Assembly: GCF_900156655.1 (NCBI RefSeq)
Contig: NZ_FTOG01000007.1
Location: 1-64,000 of the forward strand
Direction: 5' to 3'
DNA: 64,000 nt
Origin: Rhodobacter aestuarii
Lineage (GTDB): Bacteria > Pseudomonadota > Alphaproteobacteria > Rhodobacterales > Rhodobacteraceae
In this document: positions 1 to 8,070 of the stretch, in pieces
Position numbering within the stretch: the stretch's first letter is position 1
How the letters are laid out: every line of letters begins with the position of its first letter
Program-made: the position numbers and the translations under genes
Notes under the pieces: generated by a model
What the model saw: only the letters and a program-made list of their open reading frames with translations
Told to the model about the DNA's origin: nothing
The model's database searches: none

Positions 1-95
1 ATCGCAGCCGTCAGCGTCGTCTTGCCGTGGTCAACGTGACCGATCGTGCCGATGTTGACGTGCGGTTTGTTCCGTTCAAACTTTGCCTTTGCCAT
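1..95 (-). CDS. tuf: Elongation factor Tu, N-terminal fragment (partial)
   Basis: Read on the minus strand, the first 31 codons give the N-terminus of EF-Tu, including the first part of the G1 loop (GHVDHGKT). EF-Tu is the GTPase that brings aminoacyl-tRNA to the ribosome. The start codon is at 95-93. The rest of the gene lies outside the window, so nothing can be said about its C-terminus or whether this is one of two tuf copies. It lies downstream of parC in the same orientation, about 330 bases away. Confidence 0.95.
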   Translation of the reverse strand, partial: MAKAKFERNKPHVNIGTIGHVDHGKTTLTAA

Positions 96-426
96 TTCCG
101 GGCGCCTCTGGTTCGGGGGCCGGCGTCGGCCCAATGTGACATGGCGCGTTCCCTATTGCTGAAACGCAGAAAAATCAAGCCCGGTTCGTGGGTTCATGCT
201 GCGACGAAAGGCGAAAAATTCCCTTTGGAATACGGGCGCAGAGCCATTTTGCACGAGAGCGTTTCCGACATCAAAGGCGCGCCGATATTTGTGACAGAAA
301 CGTCGCAAAGAACGGGGCTCTGTTTTTCGCGACGAAAAGGGATTCTCACACGCGGAGTAGCCCCACCCAAGGCGCAGCTTTGGATGGGGTGGGATGCCGT
401 GGGAGGGCGCGTGAGCGCCCGTCCCC
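96..426. other. Intergenic region between parC and tuf, with a hairpin near the parC stop
   Basis: No gene is supported here. A GC-rich hairpin at 405-420 (6 bp arms, GTGA loop) lies just past the parC stop; it has no T-run, so termination is uncertain. A second weaker pairing joins CCCACCC (362-368) with GGGTGGG (387-393). The part nearest tuf should hold the tuf promoter. A TTGATT on the minus strand at 178-173 is a possible -35 box, but no good -10 follows it. No tRNA fold was seen. Confidence 0.5.
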
Positions 427-2685
427 TCAAGTGAAGCGGTTGTCGCGCGGGAAGCCGCGCGGGGCCATCCGGCCCGCACTCGCACGTTTGGCTTGCCATT
501 CAGCAAGGTCCGGTTCGGTCCGGGTGCGGCCTGCCGGATCTTTCCAGCTCAGCCCCTCGGCCAATGCGAAGGTGATCGCATCGCTCAGGCCACCGTCTTT
601 GTATTTTTGCAATCGCACGCCTTTGCCGCGCGCCATTTCGGGCAGTTCGGAAAGCGCGAAGACCAGCATTTTGCGGTTTTGCCCGACGCAGGCGACCGTA
701 TCGCCCGAGACAAGGCGGCACACCTGCGTGCGTGCGCCTTCGGCCATGTTGAGCACCTGCTTGCCGGTTCTGGTGGAGGCGATCATCTCTTCGCCCGGCA
801 CCACGAAGCCATCACCGTCGGAGGAGGCGAGCAGGTATTTCTGCCCCGCTTTGGGCAACAGCACATGGGTGATTTCCACCTCATTGGGCAAATCCAGCAT
901 CAACCGCACTGGTTCGCCCATACCGCGCCCACCGGGCAAGTTGGCGCCCAAAAGCGTCCACGCGCGCCCGTTCGAACCCATCAGAACAATCCGATCCGTG
1001 GTCTCGGCATGCAGCGCAAAGGCCAGCCCGTCGCCGTCTTTGAACTTCACCTCGGCGTCGAGCGGTTGGTGGCCTTTCATCGCCCGAACCCACCCCATTT
1101 TGGAGAGGATCACGGTGATGGGCTCGCGCTCGATCATCGCTTCAATCGGCACCTCGGCCACTTCGCCCGCTTCGGCAAAATCGGTCCGACGGGCACCGGC
1201 TTTGGTTCCTTTGCCATAGGCTTTGCGGACCTCGTTCAGCTCAGACGAAATCTTTTTCCATTGCGCTTTTTCGGAGGCCAGAAGCGCCTCGAGCCCCTCT
1301 TGCTCTTTCAGGAGCGCATCGCGCTCGGCGCGCAATTCCAGTTCTTCGAGCTTGCGCAGGCTGCGCAGGCGCATGTTCAAGATAGCTTCGGCCTGCACCT
1401 CGGTCAGATGCACGGGCGGGCCTGCATCTTTCGCCCAATTTTCGGCGATCAAGCTGGCTTTCGGGTCATCTTCGGTGCGGATGATCTCAATCACCCGATC
1501 AAGGTTCAGGAAGGCGATGATATAGCCTTCGAGCACCTCAAGCCGATTGGCGATCTTTTCGAGCCGGTGGCGCGAGCGGCGGCACAGCACATCGCGGCGG
1601 TGATCAAGGAAGGCGCGCAGCACTTCTTTGAGGCTGCACACTTTCGGCACACGCCCGTCGATCAGCACGTTCATGTTGAGCGAGAAGCGAATCTCCAGTT
1701 CCGAGTTGCGGAACAGCATCCCCATCAACTGGCTGGCTTCCACGGTGCGGGCGCGGGGCTCCAGCACAATCCGAACATCCTCGGCGCTTTCATCGCGCAC
1801 ATCGGCAAGGGCGGGGACCTTTTTCGTCTCGATCAACTCGGCCAGCCGTTCAATCAGCTTGGCCTTTTGCACCTGATAAGGGATTTCGGTGACAACGATC
1901 TGCCATTGGCCGCGGCCAAGGTCTTCGACCTCCCAACGGGCGCGCAGCCGGAACGCGCCGCGCCCCGTGCGATAGGCTTCAAGGATATTCGCCTTGGGTT
2001 CCACGATCACGCCACCGGTCGGGAAGTCGGGCCCGGGGATCAGGTCTACCAGCGCTTCATCGGTGGTGTCCGGGTCGCGGATCATTGCCAAGCACCCCTC
2101 GACCAATTCATCGAGGTTGTGTGGCGGAATGTTGGTGGCCATGCCGACCGCGATGCCCGAGGCGCCATTGGCGAGCAGGTTCGGGAAGGCGGCGGGCAGC
2201 ACGACGGGTTCGGTCAGCGTGCCGTCATAGTTGGGGCGGAAATCGACCGCGTCTTCGGCCAAGCCCTCAAGCAAAGACTCGGCTGGCGGGGCCATCCGCG
2301 CCTCGGTATACCGGCTGGCCGCCGGGCCATCGCCGTCAATATTGCCGTAGTTGCCTTGGCCATCGACGAGCGGATAGCGCATCGCAAAATCTTGTGCGAG
2401 CCGCGCCATGGCGTCGTAAATCGCGGCGTCGCCGTGGGGGTGATAGTTCCCCATCACATCGCCCGAAATCTTCGCCGATTTCCGGAAGCCGCCATTGGAG
2501 GCGAGCCGCAATTCCCGCATCGCAAACAGAATGCGCCGATGCACGGGCTTAAGCCCGTCGCGCGCATCGGGCAGCGCGCGGTGCATAATGGTGGACAGCG
2601 CATAGGTCAGATAGCGCTCGCCAATGGCGCGCACCAGCGGCTCTGCATGGGTCGAATGGGGCGGAATATCGTCGTCGCTGCTCAT
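427..2685 (-). CDS. parC: DNA topoisomerase IV subunit A
   Basis: ParC is the breakage-reunion subunit of topoisomerase IV, which decatenates daughter chromosomes together with ParE. The protein is about 752 aa. It has the GyrA/ParC N-terminal core, with the family-typical stretch [20 protein letters not shown], and the catalytic tyrosine Y126 in [10 protein letters not shown]. The C-terminal third holds degenerate beta-propeller repeats, shorter than in GyrA, which favours ParC. I start at MSSDDD (2685). A frame extension begins 13 codons earlier, but it lacks a ribosome binding site and family resemblance. The 130-base gap to the divergent SH3 gene should carry its promoter, and contains a CtrA-like half site (TTAACCAT on the minus strand, 2770-2763). 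Confidence 0.96.
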   Translation of the reverse strand: MSSDDDIPPHSTHAEPLVRAIGERYLTYALSTIMHRALPDARDGLKPVHRRILFAMRELRLASNGGFRKSAKISGDVMGNYHPHGDAAIYDAMARLAQDFAMRYPLVDGQGNYGNIDGDGPAASRYTEARMAPPAESLLEGLAEDAVDFRPNYDGTLTEPVVLPAAFPNLLANGASGIAVGMATNIPPHNLDELVEGCLAMIRDPDTTDEALVDLIPGPDFPTGGVIVEPKANILEAYRTGRGAFRLRARWEVEDLGRGQWQIVVTEIPYQVQKAKLIERLAELIETKKVPALADVRDESAEDVRIVLEPRARTVEASQLMGMLFRNSELEIRFSLNMNVLIDGRVPKVCSLKEVLRAFLDHRRDVLCRRSRHRLEKIANRLEVLEGYIIAFLNLDRVIEIIRTEDDPKASLIAENWAKDAGPPVHLTEVQAEAILNMRLRSLRKLEELELRAERDALLKEQEGLEALLASEKAQWKKISSELNEVRKAYGKGTKAGARRTDFAEAGEVAEVPIEAMIEREPITVILSKMGWVRAMKGHQPLDAEVKFKDGDGLAFALHAETTDRIVLMGSNGRAWTLLGANLPGGRGMGEPVRLMLDLPNEVEITHVLLPKAGQKYLLASSDGDGFVVPGEEMIASTRTGKQVLNMAEGARTQVCRLVSGDTVACVGQNRKMLVFALSELPEMARGKGVRLQKYKDGGLSDAITFALAEGLSWKDPAGRTRTEPDLAEWQAKRASAGRMAPRGFPRDNRFT

Positions 2686-2855
2686 GAGAGCCGTGTAATT
2701 CGGGACCGCGCGCCGGTCCAGCACGAAAAGTCGCAGCTATCGAATGTGCGCAAAGGCAACAAAATGGTTAACGCGGCGGTTGACTCGGCTGGGTGCGACA
2801 TGTTGGACAGAGTATGGTAATCTTTATGTGAGTGGGTCCCTTGGGGGAGGGTATC

Positions 2856-3353
2856 ATGATCCGAATGTCTTTTTTTACGCTCGTTCTTCTTTATTTCGTC
2901 TTGGTTTTGCTGGGGCGACCAGACGAGGCCGCGAAATTGGCTGCGGCGCAACCTGATGCTGCACAGGCGAGGCCGAGCCTTTTGGCCAGAGCCGATACTG
3001 CGATCTTGACCGATGATTTGCTAATGCAAGCCGTCGTGCGCGAAACGCCCGAGCCGCGTGTTGTGCCTGCGCGCTTGGTGCCGATGCCGGGCCCCGCCTT
3101 GCGGCCTGCGCCCGAATACCGTGTCAAAGATGACGTTGTTACCCCGGCGAGCCCGCGCATTTATGCCGTGCAAGCCAGCCGCGCTAATGTGCGGGGCGGG
3201 CAGGGCACATCGCATCCGGTGGTGGGAAGCCTAAGCCGTAACGAAGAGGTTTTGGTGGTCGCTGATCCGGGCAATGGCTGGGTGCATGTGCGCGTTGAGG
3301 GCGATGGCATCGACGGCTGGATGGCGAAACGACTGCTTCGGCCAGCGTCTTAA
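2856..3353 (+). CDS. SH3 domain-containing protein with N-terminal membrane segment
   Basis: A protein of 165 aa. Residues 3-18 form a hydrophobic segment (signal anchor or uncleaved signal). A low-complexity Ala/Pro-rich linker follows, then a bacterial SH3 (SH3b) domain over roughly residues 105-162, with the typical ANVRGGQGTSHPVVGSL start and a final GWMAKRLL. Such proteins usually sit in the periplasm and bind peptidoglycan; the ligand here is inferred. The ATG at 2856 follows a strong GGGGGAGG Shine-Dalgarno sequence; a GTG eight codons earlier would place that sequence inside the gene. A GC hairpin (3354-3371) follows the stop directly. Confidence 0.8.
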   Translation: MIRMSFFTLVLLYFVLVLLGRPDEAAKLAAAQPDAAQARPSLLARADTAILTDDLLMQAVVRETPEPRVVPARLVPMPGPALRPAPEYRVKDDVVTPASPRIYAVQASRANVRGGQGTSHPVVGSLSRNEEVLVVADPGNGWVHVRVEGDGIDGWMAKRLLRPAS

Positions 3354-3371
3354 GGCGCGCGCTGGCGCGCC
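3354..3371 (+). terminator. GC hairpin right after the SH3-protein stop codon
   Basis: GGCGCGC (3354-3360) pairs with GCGCGCC (3365-3371) around a GCTG loop and begins at the base after the stop codon. There is no T-run, so it may protect the 3' end or act with Rho rather than as an intrinsic terminator. Confidence 0.35.
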
Positions 3372-3438
3372 AAGGCTGTTGCCCGAAGACGGGCCTTCGC
3401 CTATCCCGTGGGGGTGGCTAAATCCGTAGGGGCGCAGC

Positions 3439-4278
3439 ATGGCAAAGACGATCCTGATCACCGGCTGTTCGTCGGGCATTGGTTATGATGCAGCGCATGG
3501 GCTGCACAAAGCGGGTTGGAAGGTTTTCGCCACTTGTCGGCGTGAGGAAGATTGCGAACGGCTGCGCGGCGAGGGGCTGACCTCGTTCCAGTTGGATATG
3601 GCCGACCCGAGTTCAATTGAGGCAGGCTTTAACGAGGCTTTGGCGCGCGGGCGCGGGCGGTTGGATGCGGTTTACAACAACGCCGCTTTTGCCTGCCCCG
3701 GCGCGGTCGAAGACCTGCCCGCCGATGCGCTGCGCGAAGTTTTTGAGACCAACCTTTTTGGCCTGCATGATTTGACAACACGCGCCATCAAGGTGATGCG
3801 CGCGCAGGGTGAAAATGGCGAAGGGCGAATTGTTCAATGTTCTTCTGTTCTTGGGTTGATCGGCATTCGCTGGCGCGGGGCCTATGTTGCCAGTAAGTTT
3901 GCGCTGGAGGGGCTCACGGATGTGTTGCGCCGCGAAATGCGCGACACGGGCATCCACATCATCTCGCTCAACCCCGGCCCGATCCCGACCAAGATTCGGG
4001 TCAATTCGATTCCGCATTTTGAGCGCTGGGTGGATTGGAAAGCCTCGGCCCGCCGAGAGCAATATGAAACCTCGCTGCTCAAGCGCCTCTACAACCCGCC
4101 AAACAAGCCCGACACCTTTGAGTTGCCCTGTTCTGCGGTGACCGAAAAGCTGATCCGCGCGCTGACGGATGAGCGGCCGAAATCGCATTATTACGTCACC
4201 AACGCGACCTATCTCGCGGCGGTGGCGCGGCGCATTCTCCCCCTGCGGGCCCAAGACTGGCTGTTTGCGAAAGCCTGA
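3439..4278 (+). CDS. Short-chain dehydrogenase/reductase (SDR) family oxidoreductase
   Basis: A 279 aa classical SDR. The N-terminal Rossmann motif TGCSSGIG lies at residues 8-15, NNA at 80-82, a catalytic serine at 135/136, and YVASK with Y149 and K153. It therefore binds NAD(P)H and oxidises or reduces an alcohol/carbonyl pair. The basic residues after the second strand (CRRE) suggest NADPH. The substrate cannot be told; the sequence resembles the large group of retinol/steroid-type SDRs in proteobacteria. It stands alone between the SH3 gene and etfB. Confidence 0.85.
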   Translation: MAKTILITGCSSGIGYDAAHGLHKAGWKVFATCRREEDCERLRGEGLTSFQLDMADPSSIEAGFNEALARGRGRLDAVYNNAAFACPGAVEDLPADALREVFETNLFGLHDLTTRAIKVMRAQGENGEGRIVQCSSVLGLIGIRWRGAYVASKFALEGLTDVLRREMRDTGIHIISLNPGPIPTKIRVNSIPHFERWVDWKASARREQYETSLLKRLYNPPNKPDTFELPCSAVTEKLIRALTDERPKSHYYVTNATYLAAVARRILPLRAQDWLFAKA

Positions 4279-4293
4279 GGCATCGGTGTGCTT

Positions 4294-4304
4294 TTAGCGC
4301 AAAC
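4294..4304 (+). promoter_or_regulatory. TTAGCGCAAAC motif upstream of etfB
   Basis: The sequence TTAGCGCAAAC lies 140 bases before the etfB start. Close variants lie twice upstream of pckA (12118-12128 and 12138-12148) and, as CAGCGCAA on the minus strand, upstream of mcd (22189-22182). All three targets belong to acyl-CoA or gluconeogenic carbon metabolism, so a shared regulator is possible. The regulator is unknown. Confidence 0.3.
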
Positions 4305-4443
4305 AGTTTCCGCGACGTGACGTAGCGACACAGCAGGGGGTCGTTTTTCATCTGTCTTTCGCTGCGGTCGCATTGTAACAAAATTGCCGAAACGGGAATC
4401 CGCCCCGCCCGGGGTGGCGAAATAAACTAGGGAGACACCGCAG

Positions 4444-5202
4444 ATGAAGGTCCTCGTGCCTGTGAAGCGCGTGATCGACTATAACGTGAAAGTCCGTGTG
4501 AAAGCGGATGGCAGCGGGGTCGATCTGGCGAATGTGAAAATGTCGATGAACCCCTTCGACGAAATCGCCGTCGAAGAGGCGATCCGTCTGAAAGAAAAGG
4601 GCGCGGTCTCTGAGATCGTCGTGGTTTCTGTCGGCGTGAAACAGGCGCAAGAAACGCTGCGCACGGCGCTGGCGATGGGCGCGGATCGCGCGATCCTCGT
4701 GGTTGCCGCCGATGACGTGCATACCGATATCGAGCCGCTCGCGGTGGCCAAAATCCTCGCGAAAGTTGCTGAAGAAGAGCAACCCGGCATGATCATCGCG
4801 GGCAAACAAGCGATCGACAATGACATGAACGCCACGGGCCAAATGCTCTCGGCGCTTCTGGGCTGGAGCCAAGCGACCTTTGCCTCTGACGTCACCGTCG
4901 AAGGGGAATCGCTGAAAGTCACCCGTGAGGTGGACGGCGGTCTGCAAACGATCTCGGTCAAGCTGCCGGCCGTTGTGACGGCGGACCTGCGGTTGAACGA
5001 GCCGCGCTATGCTTCGCTGCCCAACATCATGAAAGCGAAGAAAAAACAGCTCGACGAGAAAACCGCGGCCGATTACGGCGTTGATGTGACGCCGCGCCTG
5101 ACCGTTGTGAAAACCTCGGAGCCGGCTGGCCGCGCTGCCGGGATCACCGTGGGCTCGGTCGATGAACTCGTCGGCAAACTCAAAGATGCGGGGGTGCTCT
5201 GA
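4444..5202 (+). CDS. etfB: Electron transfer flavoprotein subunit beta
   Basis: EtfB (252 aa) is the AMP-binding small subunit of the soluble ETF heterodimer, which collects electrons from acyl-CoA dehydrogenases. It begins [14 protein letters not shown] and has the conserved stretch [19 protein letters not shown] and the ETF-beta block near residues 120-170. Length fits the family. AGGGAG lies before the start. Its stop overlaps the etfA start (TGATG, 5200-5204), so the two subunits are translationally coupled. Its expected donors in this window are Mcd (22262-23905) and the acyl-CoA dehydrogenase at 35170-36852; its acceptor is the ETF-QO at 42836-44482. Confidence 0.97.
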   Translation: MKVLVPVKRVIDYNVKVRVKADGSGVDLANVKMSMNPFDEIAVEEAIRLKEKGAVSEIVVVSVGVKQAQETLRTALAMGADRAILVVAADDVHTDIEPLAVAKILAKVAEEEQPGMIIAGKQAIDNDMNATGQMLSALLGWSQATFASDVTVEGESLKVTREVDGGLQTISVKLPAVVTADLRLNEPRYASLPNIMKAKKKQLDEKTAADYGVDVTPRLTVVKTSEPAGRAAGITVGSVDELVGKLKDAGVL

Positions 5203-6128
5203 TGGCCGTTCTCCTGATTGCTGAACTGCATGGTGCTGCGCTTGCCACCGATGCGACCGCTAAAGCGCTGACCGCTGCCAAGCAAATGGGTCCGGTGACG
5301 GTGCTTGTGGCCGGTGCGGGCATTGCCGATGCGGCGGCTGCTGCGGCCGCGCTGGATGGCGTCGAAAAAGTGCTGACCGCAGACGATGCCGCCTATGCGC
5401 ATGGTCTGGCTGAGCCGCTCGCCGATTTGGTTGTTTCGCTCGCCTCGGGCTACACCCATATCGTGGCGCCCTCGACCGCCTCGGCCAAAAACGCCCTGCC
5501 GCGCATCGCTGCGATGCTCGACGTGATGGTCCTTTCGGACATCACCGGTGTTGTCGATGCGGACACGTTTGAGCGCCCGATCTATGCCGGCAACGCGATC
5601 CAAACCGTGAAATCGGCGGATTCGGTGAAAATCGCCACTGTTCGAACCGCATCGTTCGAAGCGACCGGTGCTGGCGGTTCGGCTGCGGTGGAAGCCGTGG
5701 CGGCGGCGGGCGACAAGGGCCTGTCGAGCTGGATCGAAGACAAAGTGGCCGAATCTGATCGTCCCGAGCTGACCTCGGCGAAGATCGTTGTCTCGGGCGG
5801 CCGTGGCGTTGGCTCGGAAGAAGATTTCGCGCTGATCGAAAAGCTGGCCGACAAACTTGGCGCTGCCGTGGGGGCCTCGCGTGCCGCTGTCGATTCGGGC
5901 TTTGCGCCGAACGATTGGCAAGTGGGTCAAACCGGCAAAGTCGTTGCGCCGGACCTTTATGTGGCCGTTGGCATCTCGGGGGCGATTCAGCACCTTGCCG
6001 GGATGAAAGATTCCAAGGTCATCGTTGCGATCAACAAAGACGAAGAAGCGCCGATCTTCCAAGTTGCCGATTATGGCCTTGTGGCTGACCTGTTCGCCGC
6101 CGTTCCGGAACTGACCGAGAAGCTCTAA
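5202..6128 (+). CDS. etfA: Electron transfer flavoprotein subunit alpha
   Basis: EtfA (308 aa) is the large ETF subunit, which carries the FAD. The C-terminal FAD-binding domain is clear: GASRAAVDSGFAPNDWQVGQTGK around residues 225-247, then LYVAVGISGAIQHLAGM and the DEEAPIFQVADYG stretch that form the ETF-alpha signature. The N-terminal half has the alanine-rich AANH-like fold. It follows etfB with a one-base overlap and is closed by a strong terminator at 6146-6180, so etfBA is a two-gene operon. Confidence 0.97.
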   Translation: MAVLLIAELHGAALATDATAKALTAAKQMGPVTVLVAGAGIADAAAAAAALDGVEKVLTADDAAYAHGLAEPLADLVVSLASGYTHIVAPSTASAKNALPRIAAMLDVMVLSDITGVVDADTFERPIYAGNAIQTVKSADSVKIATVRTASFEATGAGGSAAVEAVAAAGDKGLSSWIEDKVAESDRPELTSAKIVVSGGRGVGSEEDFALIEKLADKLGAAVGASRAAVDSGFAPNDWQVGQTGKVVAPDLYVAVGISGAIQHLAGMKDSKVIVAINKDEEAPIFQVADYGLVADLFAAVPELTEKL

Positions 6129-6145
6129 TCGCCTTTCTCGAATGG

Positions 6146-6180
6146 AAAAGCCCCGCCGATTTGGCGGGGCTTTTTGTTTT
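6146..6180 (+). terminator. Intrinsic terminator of etfBA
   Basis: AAAAGCCCCGCC (6146-6157) pairs with GGCGGGGCTTTT (6163-6174) around a five-base loop and runs into TTTGTTTT. It is symmetric enough to stop the convergent gene at 6181-7002 as well. Confidence 0.92.
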
Positions 6181-7002
6181 TCAGATGTATTTGCGGACTT
6201 CTGGCGCCAATGCTTCGGCAATTTCCTGATGCACGATCGGGCCGGGCATCGTGTTCGCCGCGGGTTCTTCAAGCGGCGCGAAATGCATGCCCACCGTTCC
6301 GGTGGAGCGCGCCATGGTTGAAGGGTTCACCTTCACGAGCCCATCGGCGAGCGGCGCAATTTCTGCCACCATGTCTTTGCTCACCAAAAGCGGTTCCGGC
6401 CCAAGCGGGTCGCTTTCAAGCGGGGCATGGTAGTCTGCCACCCACAAAAGCAGCTTCGGCCCGGTCACTTTCTCCAAAAGCCCGCGCATCCGCGCGATCC
6501 AAGCGGTGCGCAATTCGGTCACCAACGTGTCAAACCGATCCGGCGCGAATTCCTGCAAAGAGGTCAGCATGTGCCGGGTGAAGTTGAACTCGGTGAAATC
6601 GACATCGTCAAAAACCGCGCGCATCAGGTTGGACGCCCGCAAGAACCGATCATTGCGGCGCGGGTGCACAGCGTAGAAGCGGTTCGACATATTCGGCGCG
6701 CCCAGAAGCTGAATGATCGTCAGATTCGAGGATTTCGCAATTTCAGGAATTTGCGGCTCGCTGTAAAATACATCAATCCCGGCATTAAGATAGCCGAAGT
6801 TCACCACCGGAAATTCCAACCGGTCTTCCAAAAGCGCCGGCCACGGATCGGCAATGAACTTGCCATAGGTCTCGGTGCCGCCCAATGCCCCCACGAAAGG
6901 TTTTGTCAGATCGCGGCGCGGCCCCCGGAACAACAGTTTAGATTTGCCATAACGGCATGGAAAATAGTCAAGGGCACCACTGCCCGCATATTCGAAGGCC
7001 AT
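6181..7002 (-). CDS. DUF6473-like conserved hypothetical protein
   Basis: A 273 aa protein with no signal peptide or membrane segment. From memory the N-terminus (GALDYFPCRYGKSKLLFRGP, then LGGTETYG) matches a family of Rhodobacterales proteins labelled DUF6473; this could not be searched. The early GGTETYGKF and later DYHAPLES and MHFAPLEEP stretches suggest an SGNH-hydrolase or sulfotransferase-like alpha/beta fold, but the function is not known. GAGGTGG precedes the start. It faces etfA across a shared terminator and is transcribed away from hbdA. Confidence 0.7.
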   Translation of the reverse strand: MAFEYAGSGALDYFPCRYGKSKLLFRGPRRDLTKPFVGALGGTETYGKFIADPWPALLEDRLEFPVVNFGYLNAGIDVFYSEPQIPEIAKSSNLTIIQLLGAPNMSNRFYAVHPRRNDRFLRASNLMRAVFDDVDFTEFNFTRHMLTSLQEFAPDRFDTLVTELRTAWIARMRGLLEKVTGPKLLLWVADYHAPLESDPLGPEPLLVSKDMVAEIAPLADGLVKVNPSTMARSTGTVGMHFAPLEEPAANTMPGPIVHQEIAEALAPEVRKYI

Positions 7003-7153
7003 TCATCCCACCTCAGATTTTCGACTCACCCACAGGCAGGGTGGCCCGAAAGCCTTGCGAAAGAGCTAAAGGGAAAATTGACACTATTAGAATAGGACTT
7101 GCCGCAGTGCAGCATCGGGCTTAGGGTTTTTCCAATCCGAAGGAGGAGCAATC

Positions 7154-8029
7154 ATGACGATTGAAACCGTTGGCGTTGTCGGCGCCGGGCAGATGGGCAA
7201 CGGTATCGCCCATGTTTTCGCGCTTTCGGGCTATGGCGTTATCCTCAGCGATGTGGCCCCGGCAAGCCTTGAAAAGGCGATGGCCACGGTCCGCAAAAAC
7301 CTTGACCGTCAGGTGAGCCGCGAGAAAATCACTGCCGAGGCGCGGGATGAAGCGCTGGCGCGCATTCGCACCACGCTCGACATCAGCGAGCTTGGCCAGA
7401 CCGATCTGGTGATTGAAGCCGCGACCGAACGCGAATCGGTCAAACAGGGCATCTTTGACAGCTTGCTGCCGCATCTGAAGCCCGAAACCATTTTGGCGAC
7501 CAACACGTCCTCGATCTCGATCACCCGGCTCGCCTCGCGCACCGACCGGCCGGAAAAGTTCATTGGCGTGCACTTCATGAACCCGGTGCCGGTGATGCAA
7601 CTGGTCGAATTGATCCGGGGCATTGCTACCGATGAGGCGACCTTCAAGACGCTCTTGGGGGTGATCGAAACCTTGGGCAAAACCTCGGCCTCGGCCGAAG
7701 ATTTCCCGGCGTTTATCGTGAACCGGGTGCTGGTGCCGATGATCAACGAGGCGGTCTACACGCTTTACGAAGGCGTGGGGAACGTGAAATCCATCGATAT
7801 GGCGCTGAAACTTGGGGCCAACCACCCGATGGGCCCGCTGGAACTGGCCGATTTCATCGGGCTTGATACCTGCTTGGCCATTATGAACGTGCTGCATGAC
7901 GGGCTGGCCGATACGAAATATCGCCCCTGTCCGCTGCTTACCAAATATGTCGAAGCGGGCTGGCTTGGCCGCAAGACCGGGCGCGGTTTCTACGATTATC
8001 GTGGCGAAACCCCGGTGCCGACGCGCTGA
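7154..8029 (+). CDS. hbdA: 3-hydroxybutyryl-CoA dehydrogenase
   Basis: A 291 aa enzyme that interconverts 3-hydroxybutyryl-CoA and acetoacetyl-CoA with NAD(P). The Rossmann motif GAGQMG lies at residues 10-15, NTSS at 117-120, and the catalytic histidine H140 in GVHFMNPVPVM. The C-terminal helical domain ends with GWLGRKTGRGFYDY, typical of the family. It is a single-function short protein rather than the hydratase fusion. A strong GGAGGAG lies upstream. It can feed fatty acid, polyhydroxybutyrate or ethylmalonyl-CoA pathway metabolism. The rnr gene follows 41 bases on. Confidence 0.93.
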   Translation: MTIETVGVVGAGQMGNGIAHVFALSGYGVILSDVAPASLEKAMATVRKNLDRQVSREKITAEARDEALARIRTTLDISELGQTDLVIEAATERESVKQGIFDSLLPHLKPETILATNTSSISITRLASRTDRPEKFIGVHFMNPVPVMQLVELIRGIATDEATFKTLLGVIETLGKTSASAEDFPAFIVNRVLVPMINEAVYTLYEGVGNVKSIDMALKLGANHPMGPLELADFIGLDTCLAIMNVLHDGLADTKYRPCPLLTKYVEAGWLGRKTGRGFYDYRGETPVPTR

Positions 8030-8041
8030 TCGTGACTTAAC

Positions 8042-8070
8042 GGCCCTGCTTGCGCGTGCTAGGCAGGGCC
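8042..8070 (+). promoter_or_regulatory. Hairpin that buries the rnr ribosome binding site
   Basis: GGCCCTGC (8042-8049) is the exact reverse complement of GCAGGGCC (8063-8070); two further inner pairs (8050 with 8062 as G-U, 8051 with 8061) make 10 bp around a nine-base loop. The 3' arm ends at the base before the rnr ATG and contains its only purine-rich Shine-Dalgarno candidate. No T-run follows, so control of rnr translation, or 3' end protection of hbdA mRNA, is more likely than termination. Confidence 0.55.

Noticed and set aside
2763-2770. CtrA-like half site TTAACCAT (minus strand) between parC and the SH3 gene
   Set aside because: Only a half site; the full TTAA-N7-TTAA is not present, so control by CtrA is not claimed.
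493-2820. A 775-codon open frame on the plus strand opposite parC
   Set aside because: It is antisense to the complete parC gene and has the His/Gln/Ala/Arg-rich composition typical of mirror frames in GC-rich DNA; parC has clear catalytic motifs.
7078-7083. TTGACA as a -35 box upstream of hbdA
   Set aside because: The hexamer is perfect but no acceptable -10 lies 16-18 bases downstream.
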